A DNA stretch of 64,000 nucleotides from Pelagomonas calceolata (GCA_918797485.1 CAKKNE010000003.1:1302001-1366000), one strand, 5' to 3'. Shown: positions 1-9,489, counted from the stretch's first letter. Numbers and translations are program-made. Notes: generated by a model from the letters alone, not told the origin.

Positions 1-2409
1 CAGAAGCGCACGAATGAAGTACTGGCGGCCTTCGAGACGTCCTTCGATGGCGGCGCGTCCAAGGCCTTCGTCGCGGCGGGCGGGGGCAGCTACCAGCCGA
101 CGGAGCCGGCCCGGCCCGTGCAGCCCCACCGGGCGCAGAAGAAGGGTAAGCGCGCGATGGACGAGTTTCTGGAAGAGCTGAAAGCACGGGACGGTTTGCG
201 GGATCGGGGCTTTACGCTGGATCGCGGCCGGGCGACCTACAATCCTCCTCCAGCAGAAAGGGAGACGTACCAAGGTACGACGAACCTCGTGATAAACAAC
301 ATGGCTCCTACCGTGACCGAAGAAACGCTCACGAAGGCCTTCGGCCAGTACGGCGATGTCTACTCTGTGAAAGTGATGTGGCCCCGTTCTGAAGATGAGA
401 GAAGAAGAGGCCGGAACCGGGGCTTCGTGAGCTTTAGAAGCAGGGAGGACGCCGACGACGCGTTGCAGGCCATGGACGACTCGTTGTTGGAGGGCGTGCG
501 CATCTCCGTGGCCTGGGGCCGGGCCTTGAAGGACCAGCCCGGTGCGGGTGGTGTGGGCTCGACGGCCGCGTCGCGGAGCGCGTACGGCCGAACGCAGCCA
601 CCGAAGCCGCCGGCGAATCCTACGGTCGCTGCTGCGTTAGAAAAGGCCCGGATGCTGGCCGCCCAACCCCCAAAGCGCGTCGCGAGCGCGGCGGGCGGCG
701 CTTCTGCCTTCCAAGGAGCTGCATTATCTATGAGACGGTCGCGCTGGGATCAGGTGCACACGCAAAGTGGGGACGGTTTGTCTCAACAAGACTTCGACCA
801 GGCGCATAAAGTTGTGGTCGTAGCTCCACAAGATGATACTTTAAGACGATTGGCTGATTTGACGGCGAGATTTGTCGCCGCTGACGGGCGGACGTTCGAG
901 GACTTTATAAGGTTGCGAGAACGGGACCACGGCGACTTCTCCCAACTACTGGACGTGTCGTCCCAAGCGGGCCGCTACTACCGCTATAGAGCTTGGGAGG
1001 CGGCCATGGCCCAGGCGTCGCCCGAGCCGTTCCGCGAGTACGACTTCGAGGGACGGCGCGTCAAGGCCCACCGCATCCAGTGCGGCGGGCCCTTCTGGGT
1101 CGCTCCCGACGTGGCTACTACCGCACAACCGTTGGATGCCGTGAAGAGCATGCCCGCTCTGACGCGGGCCGACGCGCAACGGAAGGCCGAACACGATTTG
1201 ATGGAACGGTCGCGCGAGAACGAGGCGCAGTTGTACGAGAAAAGAGGTGCGAGACGGGGCGACGCGAAGCTCAAGATTAGTGACGCGCTGCAGTTCACCG
1301 AAACGCTGGCCTCGATCAAGCCGTCGCGCGCTGAGGTGAGAGACGCCATGTGCTTCGCTCTGGATAGAGCTGATGCAGCTAGGGAGCTCTCGGAACTACT
1401 AGGCAACGCGCTGACGGAGCCGGCCCAATCTAATGCGTCGGACGAAACGCGCCTCGCGCGACTCTACGTCGCGTCGGATATTTTGCATAATGCGGCGGCG
1501 TGCGGCCGCGGCGCGCGCATGATGCGTTCGCTGTTGAGGCCCTACCTGGCGGCGGCGCTGCACCATCTAGGAACCCGATTACTCGGGCAAAAAGGTTCAA
1601 CATTAGAGCTCGCGAAGACGAACTCGATCATCGACAAGGTCGCCGCTTTATTACAAGTCTGGGGCCGCTGGGCCCAGGTCTTCCCCGCGAACTGGACGTT
1701 TGGTTTGGAGAGCGCGTTCTTCGAGCGGCGCGAGCGGTCGACCGCGCCCGCGACGGACGAAGAGATTGATGAGGAAGCGTTGCGACGGGACGCGCGCATC
1801 GCCGGGTTGTACGACGGCGCCGCGCCCTCCGAACTCAAAGCGTCGCTCGCGCGGCTGCGCTACTACATTAGACATCGGACGATCGGGCTCCCGCCTTCGG
1901 AAGCGTACCGCGAGGCGGCGCGCGAGCACGACGCCCGGGTCGCTTCCATGGCGGTCCCGGCGCCGGTTCCACCAGAATCGGACGACGAGGACGTCGACGG
2001 CGAGGCGTGCGACGACGTCGATGATTTATTGGCGGACGTCGCCGAGGCGCCGGCGTTCGCGCCGTTTCCGGTCGTCGCGCCTCCGGTCGCCCCGGTGCCG
2101 GCGCCGGCGCCGGCGTTCGCGCCGTTCCCCGTCAATGTTCCTCCTGTTGCCCCGGTGGTGCCGGTGGCGGCGCCGCCCGCGCCCCCGCCGGCTGTCGCGG
2201 CGATCGCCGCGCGCGCCGCCGCCGCCCACGCGCAACGTTCTTCGCCCTCGGAGCGCGGCCGGAGCCGGTCCCGCGAGCGCCGCCGCGGTCGGTCGCGGTC
2301 GCGCTCGCGCTCTCGGTCCCGCCGGCGGTCGCGGAGGCGCCGGAGCCCGTCGTCCTCGTCGTCGCGGTCGCGCTCAAGGGGGCGGCGGGACTATCGGCGG
2401 CGGCGTTGA
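1..2409 (+). CDS. U2SURP: U2SURP/SR140-like U2 snRNP-associated splicing factor (5' partial)
   Basis: The frame is open from base 1, so the true start lies upstream; 802 residues are visible. Order of domains: an N-terminal stretch like the U2SURP leader, an RRM (codons ~95-175, with VINNM and the RNP1-like GFVSF), a SURP/SWAP module (~277-335), a CID-like helical block (~427-565), and an Arg/Ser-rich tail encoded by 2250-2409. This order (RRM, SURP, CID, RS) is that of the U2SURP/SR140 family, which associates with U2 snRNP in pre-mRNA splicing in the nucleus. An Ala/Pro-rich linker precedes the RS tail. No intron is seen. Another U2 component, SF3A1, lies at 42341. Family assignment is strong; only the N-terminus is missing. 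Confidence 0.93.
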   Translation, partial: QKRTNEVLAAFETSFDGGASKAFVAAGGGSYQPTEPARPVQPHRAQKKGKRAMDEFLEELKARDGLRDRGFTLDRGRATYNPPPAERETYQGTTNLVINNMAPTVTEETLTKAFGQYGDVYSVKVMWPRSEDERRRGRNRGFVSFRSREDADDALQAMDDSLLEGVRISVAWGRALKDQPGAGGVGSTAASRSAYGRTQPPKPPANPTVAAALEKARMLAAQPPKRVASAAGGASAFQGAALSMRRSRWDQVHTQSGDGLSQQDFDQAHKVVVVAPQDDTLRRLADLTARFVAADGRTFEDFIRLRERDHGDFSQLLDVSSQAGRYYRYRAWEAAMAQASPEPFREYDFEGRRVKAHRIQCGGPFWVAPDVATTAQPLDAVKSMPALTRADAQRKAEHDLMERSRENEAQLYEKRGARRGDAKLKISDALQFTETLASIKPSRAEVRDAMCFALDRADAARELSELLGNALTEPAQSNASDETRLARLYVASDILHNAAACGRGARMMRSLLRPYLAAALHHLGTRLLGQKGSTLELAKTNSIIDKVAALLQVWGRWAQVFPANWTFGLESAFFERRERSTAPATDEEIDEEALRRDARIAGLYDGAAPSELKASLARLRYYIRHRTIGLPPSEAYREAAREHDARVASMAVPAPVPPESDDEDVDGEACDDVDDLLADVAEAPAFAPFPVVAPPVAPVPAPAPAFAPFPVNVPPVAPVVPVAAPPAPPPAVAAIAARAAAAHAQRSSPSERGRSRSRERRRGRSRSRSRSRSRRRSRRRRSPSSSSSRSRSRGRRDYRRRR

Positions 2410-2872
2410 CCTATCTAATTTATATTCTGTGTGATTCACTCTCCGGCGGCGTTGGGCGTCCCGGCGCGGCGGAAAAAAATCGTCCGCTTTGTTGCCGCAG
2501 GACAGCGCGATACGTCCTCCGGTGATCGCGACCTCTGCTGTACCTTTTCGCATGCGTTGCTGCGGGCTCGATTTTTCACTTTTTTGAGCAGCTCTGTCTG
2601 GCAAAGGTGCGGCCTGGTTGCAGCGCCTAGGACACTTGGAACGCTGTGGATCAAGAGGTCGCAGATCTTGCATGGTGCGCTGATCGCCGGTTTACAGTAT
2701 CGAAAGCGCCCAGCAACAAGAGATTGAGTGCTAAACAACAGCACAGACTTTTTTCAAAGTTCTCGAACGCGTCCCTTATTGCTCGAACGAGAAGTGTACA
2801 AGGTGCCCACGACAATATAGAACGGTAGAGAACGTGTGCAGGGTGCCCACGACGATATAGAACCCGTTCACC
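2410..2872. other. Intergenic region with a 5'-flank tandem duplication
   Basis: No credible gene. The last 80 bases before the next ATG hold two imperfect copies of a ~33-bp unit (2791-2823 and 2830-2863, period about 39), each containing GGTGCCCACGAC and ending in ATATAGAAC. Their position suggests a duplicated promoter or 5'-UTR element. Confidence 0.6.
2791..2863 (+). repeat. Two-copy ~39-bp tandem repeat upstream of the PDZ/Sel1 gene
   Basis: Copy 1 is 2791-2823 and copy 2 is 2830-2863; they share GGTGCCCACGAC and ATATAGAAC with a few substitutions. The second copy ends 10 bases before the ATG at 2873. A regulatory or transcription-start role is inference only. Confidence 0.7.
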
Positions 2873-4066
2873 ATGGCTGCTCTCACGCTCGTAAAGCAGA
2901 AATCCCTCAAAGCGCTCGAGAGCGCCAAGTCGATGCTGTCCGGCGGCAAGAGTAAGCCGCCGCCGCCCCCGCCGCGGCTCACCGTCACCACGGGGCGCGA
3001 CAGCGACGTGCTCCTCGAAACGACCTTCTTCGGGTCGCGGCTCGGAATCAAGCTCGTGCTGGCGCTGGCCGAGGGCCGCACGGACATCGTCGTGGAGGAG
3101 GTCGTCGCCGGCGTCGGCCCGGAAGGCCTCTGCCCGAGAGACGTCCTCGTCGCGGTGGATGGCGGGAAGGTCACCGTGCCGCGGCCCGACGCCTTCGACG
3201 CCTGGATCGCCAAGCTACGGAAACGGCCGCGGCCCCTCGTGCTGACCTTCGCGCCCGGCGCGGGGCGCGGCGCGGCGCAGAAGAAGCAAGTTATGAGGGA
3301 CCGGCGGCTGCGGACGACGGCGGCTTTGAAAGCATTCGAGGCGAAGGACGACGACGGCGAAGCGGCGTACAACGCTGCCATGCTCAAAGCGAACGGCATC
3401 GGCGGGCCCAAGGACCCGATCGCGGCGGTCCAGCTGCTGCGGAAGGCGGCGTTTTTGGATGTTGTCAAGGCCCAGGTGGCGCTCGGCCATTTGTACCGGC
3501 AGGGCTCGAGCTCCGTCGCGAAGAACGACGACGAGGCCTTCCGGTGGTACGAAAAGGCCGCGCTCATCCGGCGCGACCCGGAGGCGTTGTATCAGCTCGG
3601 CAAGTACCACCGCGACGGGACGCCGTCGCGCGCCGCGGACGTGACGAAAGCTAGAGAATGCTTCGAGGCCGCCGCGGCGATCGGCGGCCGCGACGCCTAC
3701 GCCGAGGCGCTCGCGGCCCTCGAGGCGGACCTCGACCGCCAGGCCGTCATCGACTCCGTGGTCCAGTCCGTCAAGTCCGTCGTGGGGACGCCGTCCAAAA
3801 ACGACGGCGGAGGCCTCTACGAGACGCTGGTCGACGACGAGACGGTCTCGCCCTTCTCGACGGCGTCGCGCGGCTCGCGCGACGACCCCGAGCCGGCGAC
3901 GCGCGCGCGCTCCACGGACTCGCGCGACATGGAGTACGTGCCGCCGACGCCGGAGTACATGCGGCGGCGCGGCCGGTCGGACAGCCCGCCGCTCGGACGG
4001 CCAGCACCGGCGCCGCTCCTGCACGTGGGCCGGGCGCACCTGTTGCACGAGGACAGGATGGTGTAA
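2873..4066 (+). CDS. PDZ-like plus Sel1-repeat protein
   Basis: 397 residues from an ATG at 2873. After a Pro-rich linker, residues ~42-125 resemble a PDZ domain (VVAGVGPEGLCPRDVLVAV followed by strands ending in LVLTF). Residues ~164-295 hold two to three Sel1/TPR-like helical repeats: one with ALGHLYRQG and EAFRWYEKAA, the next with ALYQLGKYHRDG and ARECFEAAAAIGG. The C-terminal 100 residues are Ser/Arg/Pro-rich and probably disordered. PDZ and Sel1 modules both mediate protein contacts, so a cytosolic scaffold is likely; the specific partner cannot be read. No signal peptide or membrane segment is visible. Confidence 0.8.
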   Translation: MAALTLVKQKSLKALESAKSMLSGGKSKPPPPPPRLTVTTGRDSDVLLETTFFGSRLGIKLVLALAEGRTDIVVEEVVAGVGPEGLCPRDVLVAVDGGKVTVPRPDAFDAWIAKLRKRPRPLVLTFAPGAGRGAAQKKQVMRDRRLRTTAALKAFEAKDDDGEAAYNAAMLKANGIGGPKDPIAAVQLLRKAAFLDVVKAQVALGHLYRQGSSSVAKNDDEAFRWYEKAALIRRDPEALYQLGKYHRDGTPSRAADVTKARECFEAAAAIGGRDAYAEALAALEADLDRQAVIDSVVQSVKSVVGTPSKNDGGGLYETLVDDETVSPFSTASRGSRDDPEPATRARSTDSRDMEYVPPTPEYMRRRGRSDSPPLGRPAPAPLLHVGRAHLLHEDRMV

Positions 4067-4091
4067 CTAAGCTTTTACGGTACGATCGTGG

Positions 4092-4112
4092 CTAGTGTCT
4101 TACGCCGCTGAG
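4092..4112 (+). repeat. Degenerate copy of the CTAG palindromic intergenic motif
   Basis: CTAGTGTCTTAC is perfect but the right half is decayed (GCCGCTGAG instead of CCGCTAGC). It lies 26 bases after the stop at 4066 and 200 bases before the next ATG. Confidence 0.6.
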
Positions 4113-4311
4113 GCTGCTGGCGCATAATCGCGTCACGTGGAACGTCGGCGGCGCGCGACGCCGCAATCAAGCGACCACAGCGGCTGCGCGGCGTTAATTT
4201 ATAGCCGCAGCGGCTACGTGAACTTGTCGCAGCGCGACCGGCCCAACCTATTATAATCAGCGCTTTGCATTCACAGCGCCTTGGCTCGCGCGCGGCGGAC
4301 GCGGAGCAACG

Positions 4312-5748
4312 ATGCGAACAATATGGTTCACAGCGCTGGTCCTCGGCGTCGCATCTGCGGTCGACTCGGCTGCAACTCCGGCGCCGCAGTCGCGCCCGAC
4401 GCCGCAGACGGCGCGCCCGAGGCCGAAACCGCGGCCGAGGCCGCGGCCAACGCCAACGCGCCCACCTACGGGTCGACCGATGGAGGAGCGGGTCGCAGAT
4501 CTGGAGCGCGAGAACGAAAAGCTCCGGCAAACCCTCCAACCGCCGGCACCGGCGCCGACCGAAAGGCAAGACGAAGACGCCGAGCCACCGAAGCCGAAGG
4601 CCGAGCCGCCAACGCCAAAGGCCGAGTGTTTGCTCGCGAGCGTCCCGCGCAAGGAGCTGTCCGCGTGCGTCCTGGCGAACGGCTTCTGCGTCGCGTCACA
4701 GACCGAGTGCACCGAGCTCGGTGGCCGCTATGACTCGAAAGGGTGCGGCGGCGGCGGCGACTGCGCGTGCTGCGAGGGGATACCCGAGGAGCCTACTCCG
4801 AAGCCGACGCCGGCGCCCACAGTTCCGAGGCCGACACGCAATGAATGTCCGCTTCAGCGGGTACCGCGGAAGTCGTTGTCCGCGTGCGTACTCGCAAATG
4901 GCTTCTGTGTAGGAAGTCCCGACGAGTGCACCGAGCTCGGCGGGCGCTACGATGCGCGGGGCTGCGGCGGCGGCGACGAGTGCGCCTGCTGCGAGGCCAT
5001 CCCAACCGAGCCACCATCACCGCGGCCGACGCTCTCGCCCGCGCCGAGCTCAGACAGCGCTTGCGAGCTCACTGAGGTCTCGCCGAGCTCGCTGCGCACG
5101 TGCATCAAGACGGGCGGCTACTGTGTGGCGACGGCGCGCGAATGCGAGGCGCTGGGCGGCACCTTCGACGCCGTCGGTTGCGGGCCCAGCGCGTCCTGCG
5201 GCTGCTGCGGCGACGTGCCCGACGACGAGGACGAGGACAAGGAGGAGGCCGCGAACGAGGAGCCGGCAGCGAAGCACCTGCGCGCGTCGACGCCGGCGCC
5301 CTCCGTCGGACGCCGGACGCCGCGGCACGCCTACTGGTGGACGCCGCGGCCGACGTTCGCGCCCGTGCCCCCGCCGCCGCCGCCCCGGATCTTCCTCTAC
5401 GTCCGGCTCGTCGCGGTACTGATGGGTCTGGCGGCCCTGGCGGCGGCGCTGCCGGAGCCGACGCATCCGGCCCTGAAGATCCTGCGCTGGCCGTTCTACC
5501 AGCTGTTCGTGTGCATGCGCGCCGGCGTCGTCGGCGCCTGCGGCCTCTGCTTCTCGTTCGGCGACGGCATCGCCGAGTCGCGGCCGCCGCGTCCCCCGAC
5601 CAAGGTCGAGCTCTCGAAAGTGCGCTCCGACGGGTCAGACGACGCGCTCCTCGGCGACGGCGACCTCAACGACGCGTTCGCGGAGTTCGAGAACGAGCAC
5701 GACAAGAACCCGTTCAACCTCTCGGCGACGACGAGTCGGCGCCGGTGA
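4312..5748 (+). CDS. Secreted or membrane protein with three Cys-rich repeats
   Basis: 478 residues with an N-terminal signal peptide (MRTIWFTALVLGVASA). A long Pro/Thr/Lys linker carries three ~46-residue modules starting near residues 105, 179 and 250. Each has eight cysteines in the same spacing; the first two share LSACVLANGFCV, ECTELGGRYD, GCGGG and a CACC end, and the third is more divergent. Hydrophobic segments follow near 361-380 and 398-416, then an acidic tail. The layout suggests an extracytoplasmic Cys-rich, possibly glycosylated, stalk anchored in a membrane. I do not recognise the Cys module. Confidence 0.75.
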   Translation: MRTIWFTALVLGVASAVDSAATPAPQSRPTPQTARPRPKPRPRPRPTPTRPPTGRPMEERVADLERENEKLRQTLQPPAPAPTERQDEDAEPPKPKAEPPTPKAECLLASVPRKELSACVLANGFCVASQTECTELGGRYDSKGCGGGGDCACCEGIPEEPTPKPTPAPTVPRPTRNECPLQRVPRKSLSACVLANGFCVGSPDECTELGGRYDARGCGGGDECACCEAIPTEPPSPRPTLSPAPSSDSACELTEVSPSSLRTCIKTGGYCVATARECEALGGTFDAVGCGPSASCGCCGDVPDDEDEDKEEAANEEPAAKHLRASTPAPSVGRRTPRHAYWWTPRPTFAPVPPPPPPRIFLYVRLVAVLMGLAALAAALPEPTHPALKILRWPFYQLFVCMRAGVVGACGLCFSFGDGIAESRPPRPPTKVELSKVRSDGSDDALLGDGDLNDAFAEFENEHDKNPFNLSATTSRRR

Positions 5749-6254
5749 GGTGTATAAGCTATGTGTGAACTGTGTTTAGATTCACGGGAGGGGGACGCTC
5801 GCAAGAGACCGATGCCATGTTTCGGTCCCCGCGGCGGGGGGAGGGAAGCCTTCAAGAGGACCAAGCGCCACATTTTGGCCCCCAAGGCGGTAGCCTTTTC
5901 ACTGGTCTTGGGATGTGCTAAAAGTACCACATAACCCTACCCCTAGCCTAGGCTTTATTTTTTGCCTCCTAAATTAACGCACCTACGGTCTAAAAATATA
6001 GACAAAAATTTGGACGATAAATACGTATACTTTTTAGGTATAAATGCTATAACTCACGCTAAGACTTTATACATATATGTATACCTCCTTACCTGCTGAA
6101 ATGAAGTCACCGGTAGAAAATCGTTTGTTGGGGCCGAAGAAAGAACCCTCGCATCACTAAGGCGCCTCCGAAAGTTATTCAACCGCAACGCCTAACGCGG
6201 ACGACGACAGTCAATTCACACTTGAAATAAGTTACTTCTGCGATCATCCTCACC
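5749..6254. other. AT-rich intergenic island between convergent genes
   Basis: No gene. Bases ~5930-6110 are strikingly AT-rich against the GC-rich surroundings and include the near-palindrome ATACATATATGTATAC around 6070. The genes on both sides end here (convergent), so a 3'-end, matrix-attachment or replication-related role is possible but unsupported. Confidence 0.6.
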
Positions 6255-7475
6255 CTAGAAGTTGAACATGTTCGAGATATTCGCTCCGCTCGGCTGTAAG
6301 ATGTTGTGCTTCATGGGCGGTGAAGAGCAGCTGGCCGGCGGCGGAGGCGGCGGCGGCGGCGGGAACGACGCCGCCCAGCCGCCGTTGTGAGGCGGCTGCG
6401 GCGCCGAGGCGCCGCGCGAGAGCGGCACCGCCGGCGGCGGGAGCCCGAACGCGGCGAAGGCCGGCGCCGACGGCGCGCGCGCGGGCGGCGGCGCCATCGC
6501 GAGGCGGCCCATGGACGAGATCGCGTGCGCCGCGTCGGGCCGCGCGACGCCGAGGGCCATGGGCTGCGGCGTGAAGGCGGCGCCGTTCATGGGCGCGCCG
6601 TTCATTCTCGACCCATTCATCATCGGCGCGGCGCCGTTCATCATTGGCGCCGCGTGGCCGTTCGACGCCGGCGCCGCGTGGCCGTTCGCGTGGCCGTTCG
6701 TCGCGGGCGTCGGCTTCAGGACGCCGCTGTCGCCGAAGGGGTCGAAGGAGGCATCCGCGGCGGGCGCCGGCGCCGGCGACACGACCTTGGCGCCGCCGAA
6801 GGCGGCGAACGGCGCCGCGGGCGGCGCCGCCGGCGCGGCCGCGAACAAATCGGCGGGCGCGGCCGGCGCGGACTCGAAGGCCGCGAAGCCGGCCGGCGCC
6901 GCCTTGGGCTCCCCGGGCGGCGGCGCGATGAAGGCGAAGCCCGACGACGACGCCGCCGCGGCCGGTGGCGCCGGCGCCGGGTCGTCGAGGCAGAGCAGGT
7001 CGACGGCCGGCGTGACCTGGCGCACCTGCGGTGCTTTGCGCAGCTTCGGCTTCACGGCCTTGCGCGGCTTCGGCACGTCCTCCTCTTTATTAGACACGAC
7101 GGCGCCCTCCTGGTACCACAGCTTCTCGTTGTACGCGAGGGCCACGAAGGTCTTCGCTGCTTGTAAACTAACCCCGGGCTTGATCGCGTTCGAGGGGTCC
7201 ATATTGGCCAAAAAAGTAGCGCGGGCGCGCTTGTTCCCACCCTTCCGCAGCTGGTCGACCTCCTTGTGCGTCCAGAAGCTCATCGTCACGGACTTGCACA
7301 GATGCGAATAGGACTGGTGCGCGGACTTGCACGTATGACACACGAAGATGCCGTACTTCATGACGACAGCTCCATGCCCGTGCTGCGCGAAGGCCTGGCA
7401 GTTCGCGCACTTCAGGTTGTGCGGGAGCTTCTTGAGCTTGTCTAACGCCTTCTCGGCGCCGGGTTCGCTCGACAT
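6255..7475 (-). CDS. ArfGAP-like protein lacking the catalytic arginine
   Basis: 406 residues from an ATG at 7475. Residues ~15-125 match an ArfGAP zinc finger: C23-x2-C26 and C46-x2-C49, then SFWTHKEVDQLRKGGN and ATFLANMDP, the usual helix that follows the finger. In active ArfGAPs the second Cys pair is followed by an IHR-type segment that supplies the arginine finger. Here that place reads SAHQSYSHL, so the arginine appears to be glutamine, and the gap between Cys pairs (19) is longer than usual. The rest is Ala/Pro/Asn-Gly-rich low complexity, as in AGFG-type adaptors. Likely a non-catalytic trafficking adaptor. Confidence 0.8.
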   Translation of the reverse strand: MSSEPGAEKALDKLKKLPHNLKCANCQAFAQHGHGAVVMKYGIFVCHTCKSAHQSYSHLCKSVTMSFWTHKEVDQLRKGGNKRARATFLANMDPSNAIKPGVSLQAAKTFVALAYNEKLWYQEGAVVSNKEEDVPKPRKAVKPKLRKAPQVRQVTPAVDLLCLDDPAPAPPAAAASSSGFAFIAPPPGEPKAAPAGFAAFESAPAAPADLFAAAPAAPPAAPFAAFGGAKVVSPAPAPAADASFDPFGDSGVLKPTPATNGHANGHAAPASNGHAAPMMNGAAPMMNGSRMNGAPMNGAAFTPQPMALGVARPDAAHAISSMGRLAMAPPPARAPSAPAFAAFGLPPPAVPLSRGASAPQPPHNGGWAASFPPPPPPPPPASCSSPPMKHNILQPSGANISNMFNF

Positions 7476-7980
7476 TTTTTTGTCGTTTTGTTTTGTTTAT
7501 GTCGACGTCGGCTATCAGTGCGTCTTCCCAAACGATGCAAATGCACAAAACGCAGCGTCGCAGCGTCGCACCGTAATCCGATTTCTTGTAAGATTATTGG
7601 GATGACTGGCTATTTGTGCAACCGCACTTTATGGACTATCGCTGCAGCCAGCAGAGATTATGAGCGACTCCGCGCAGGGCTGCAAACACCCAAATGTCGT
7701 AAAACCAGCGAGAGCGCAGCCGTTTTGCGGGTGCCACGTTGTGTCCTATTTTTTTTTAGCCTCGCTTGCGCGCGGCGCGCTCCGGAGGGATCAAATCGAT
7801 CGATGAAGTCTCCGTGGGTTCGTTTTGATGTGACAGGTACGTGGTATCTTCAGTGTAGGGCCGTTTTGCGACGACGTCCCCGTCGACGTTCGCGGCGCTC
7901 GTTGCTTTGCTTAGAGCTAGGCTGCTAGCCACCAGCCGCCGCGGGGTCTGCTCGTTGCTGCTTGGAAAACAAAGATATAC
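7476..7980. other. Intergenic region containing one copy of a dispersed ~50-bp repeat
   Basis: Lies between the 5' end of the ArfGAP-like gene and the 3' end of the TPR gene, both on the minus strand. No coding signal. The only structure seen is the repeat at 7898-7953. Confidence 0.5.
7898..7953 (+). repeat. Dispersed ~50-bp intergenic repeat, copy 1
   Basis: Nearly identical to 37072-37124, with only a few substitutions and indels. Shared blocks are GTTGCTTTG, TTAGAGCTAGGC, CTAGCCACCAGCCGCCGCGG and GTCTGC. The centre (AGCTAGGC then GCTAGCC) is a small inverted repeat. It sits 28 bases past the 3' end of the TPR gene, antisense to it. Confidence 0.8.
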
Positions 7981-9489
7981 TCAAGACACATCGTTATCCT
8001 CCTCAGAATCCTCCCGCTCGCCAAAAGCCGCCCGCTCGGCCGCCCCGCGCACGGCGCGCGCGAGCGCGTCGACGGCCGCGCGGGCGTCGTTCGCGGCCAG
8101 CGACGCGAGGATCGCGTCGAAGCGCTTCGCGTCGCGCGCGGCGAGGCGCGCGCCCGCGCGCCGCGCGTGCCGCGCGCCGCCGGCGCCCAGCGCCGCCGCC
8201 GCCTCGAGGTGGCCGAACGCCTCGGCCGCGTCGTCGCACGCCGGCGACAGGCCGAGCTCGAGCCGCGCCCGCGCGCGCAGCGCGCGCGGCGCGTCGCCCC
8301 GCGCCTCGAGCGGCGAGTACTCGTCGCGGCCGTCGGGCGCCGCGAGCGCCGCCGCGTCGAGCACCGCCACGGCCTCGGCGAGCGCGTCGCGCCGCGCCGC
8401 GGCGTCGTCCTGGAGCGCGCGCGACAGCTCCAATAGAGCCGCACCGCGCCGCCGCGCGTCGCGCGCGTGCTCGGCGCCGTGCTCGAGGACGTCGCGCAGG
8501 TCCGCCGCGGCTAATGCTGCTCTACCAGGCACGCGGTTCGCCGCGCACGCACGTAAAGCCAGCACGCGCTCGCGCAGCGGACTGCCGGGCGGCGCGTGCG
8601 GCTCCGCCGCGTCGAGCAACCGTAATACGTCGTCGAGCGCGCCGCCGTCGTCGTTGTCGTCGTCCGCCTTTCCTGGAGAAAAAGAGGCCTCGACGACGAT
8701 ACGCGACGCCTGAGACGTCGTCCGCTTCCGCGACCGCGTTTCTAAGGCATCGGAATACCGCGCCGTCGCGAGATTGAACAAAGTGCCCGGCGCGTGGGGC
8801 TCGATCTCCAGCGACTTCTCGAGCGCCCCTCTCGCGAGAGAACGCTCGCCTCTGGCCAGTAAAATAGTAGCGACGTTGTTCAGCAGCGGCGCGTTCGGCG
8901 GGAAGTCGGGAGAGGGCGCCGCGTGTAAAGCTCGCGCGTAGACCTCCAACGCGTCGCCCGCCGCGTCGCACTGGTGCAGGGCGTTGCCCAGCGCGTGTAA
9001 AGCTCTAGCGTCGTCCGGCGCCAATCGAGCCGCCTCCTTGAGCGGACCCAACGCGTCCGCGCTCCGTCCACTGAAAGCTAAATAAGACCCCGCGTTGATT
9101 AATAATGCTGCTCTATACGGTGCGTCGTCGGGCGTCAGCTCCAAGGCTTTCTCGAAGGCGTGCGCCGCGGCGCGGGGGCGGCCGCGTTGCGCGGCCTCGA
9201 AGGCGCGCCGCGTCCACCTTTGTGCTGCTTTAGCGGCTCTAGCCTCGTCGTCGTCGTCGTCATCCGGCTCGTCGTCGACGTCGTCGTAGGGCTCGTCGTT
9301 TTCATCATCATTGCCGCCGCGTGGCACGCCGAGTGCTCGCAGCGCCTGTGGTCGGGGCTCGCCGTCGTCAGCATCGGCGCCGCTGCCGCGTGTCACACTG
9401 AGTGCTCTCCTCAGTGGTCGTCTGCGCAGGCCGCCGGAGATTTTTAGAACCAGCGCGAGCAGCAGAATGACTCGATGAGAGAATGTCAT
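7981..9489 (-). CDS. TPR-repeat protein with N-terminal signal or transit sequence
   Basis: The first in-frame ATG is at 9489, giving 502 residues that begin with a hydrophobic signal (MTFSHRVILLLALVLKIS) and an Arg-rich stretch, compatible with secretory or bipartite plastid targeting. An acidic Asp/Glu run is followed by at least three tetratricopeptide repeats; examples are AAAHAFEKALELTPDD, DALGPLKEAARLAPDD and ARGALEKSLEIEPHA. Further Ala/Arg-rich helical repeats fill the C-terminal half. TPR arrays bind other proteins; the partner is unknown. It is divergently arranged with the phosphate carrier gene, sharing a 380-bp upstream region that contains a CTAG motif. Confidence 0.8.
   Translation of the reverse strand: MTFSHRVILLLALVLKISGGLRRRPLRRALSVTRGSGADADDGEPRPQALRALGVPRGGNDDENDEPYDDVDDEPDDDDDDEARAAKAAQRWTRRAFEAAQRGRPRAAAHAFEKALELTPDDAPYRAALLINAGSYLAFSGRSADALGPLKEAARLAPDDARALHALGNALHQCDAAGDALEVYARALHAAPSPDFPPNAPLLNNVATILLARGERSLARGALEKSLEIEPHAPGTLFNLATARYSDALETRSRKRTTSQASRIVVEASFSPGKADDDNDDGGALDDVLRLLDAAEPHAPPGSPLRERVLALRACAANRVPGRAALAAADLRDVLEHGAEHARDARRRGAALLELSRALQDDAAARRDALAEAVAVLDAAALAAPDGRDEYSPLEARGDAPRALRARARLELGLSPACDDAAEAFGHLEAAAALGAGGARHARRAGARLAARDAKRFDAILASLAANDARAAVDALARAVRGAAERAAFGEREDSEEDNDVS

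Noticed and set aside
3215-4048. 277-codon antisense frame opposite the Sel1 gene, and similar long Arg-rich shadows elsewhere (for example 6387-7166)
   Set aside because: These mirror GC-rich third-codon composition of the real genes on the other strand; they contain only Arg/Pro/Ala runs.
4312-4700. Alternative overlapping frames in the Cys-rich gene (for example 4265-4912)
   Set aside because: Arg/Ser-rich without signal peptide; the 4312 frame alone carries the repeated Cys modules and signal.
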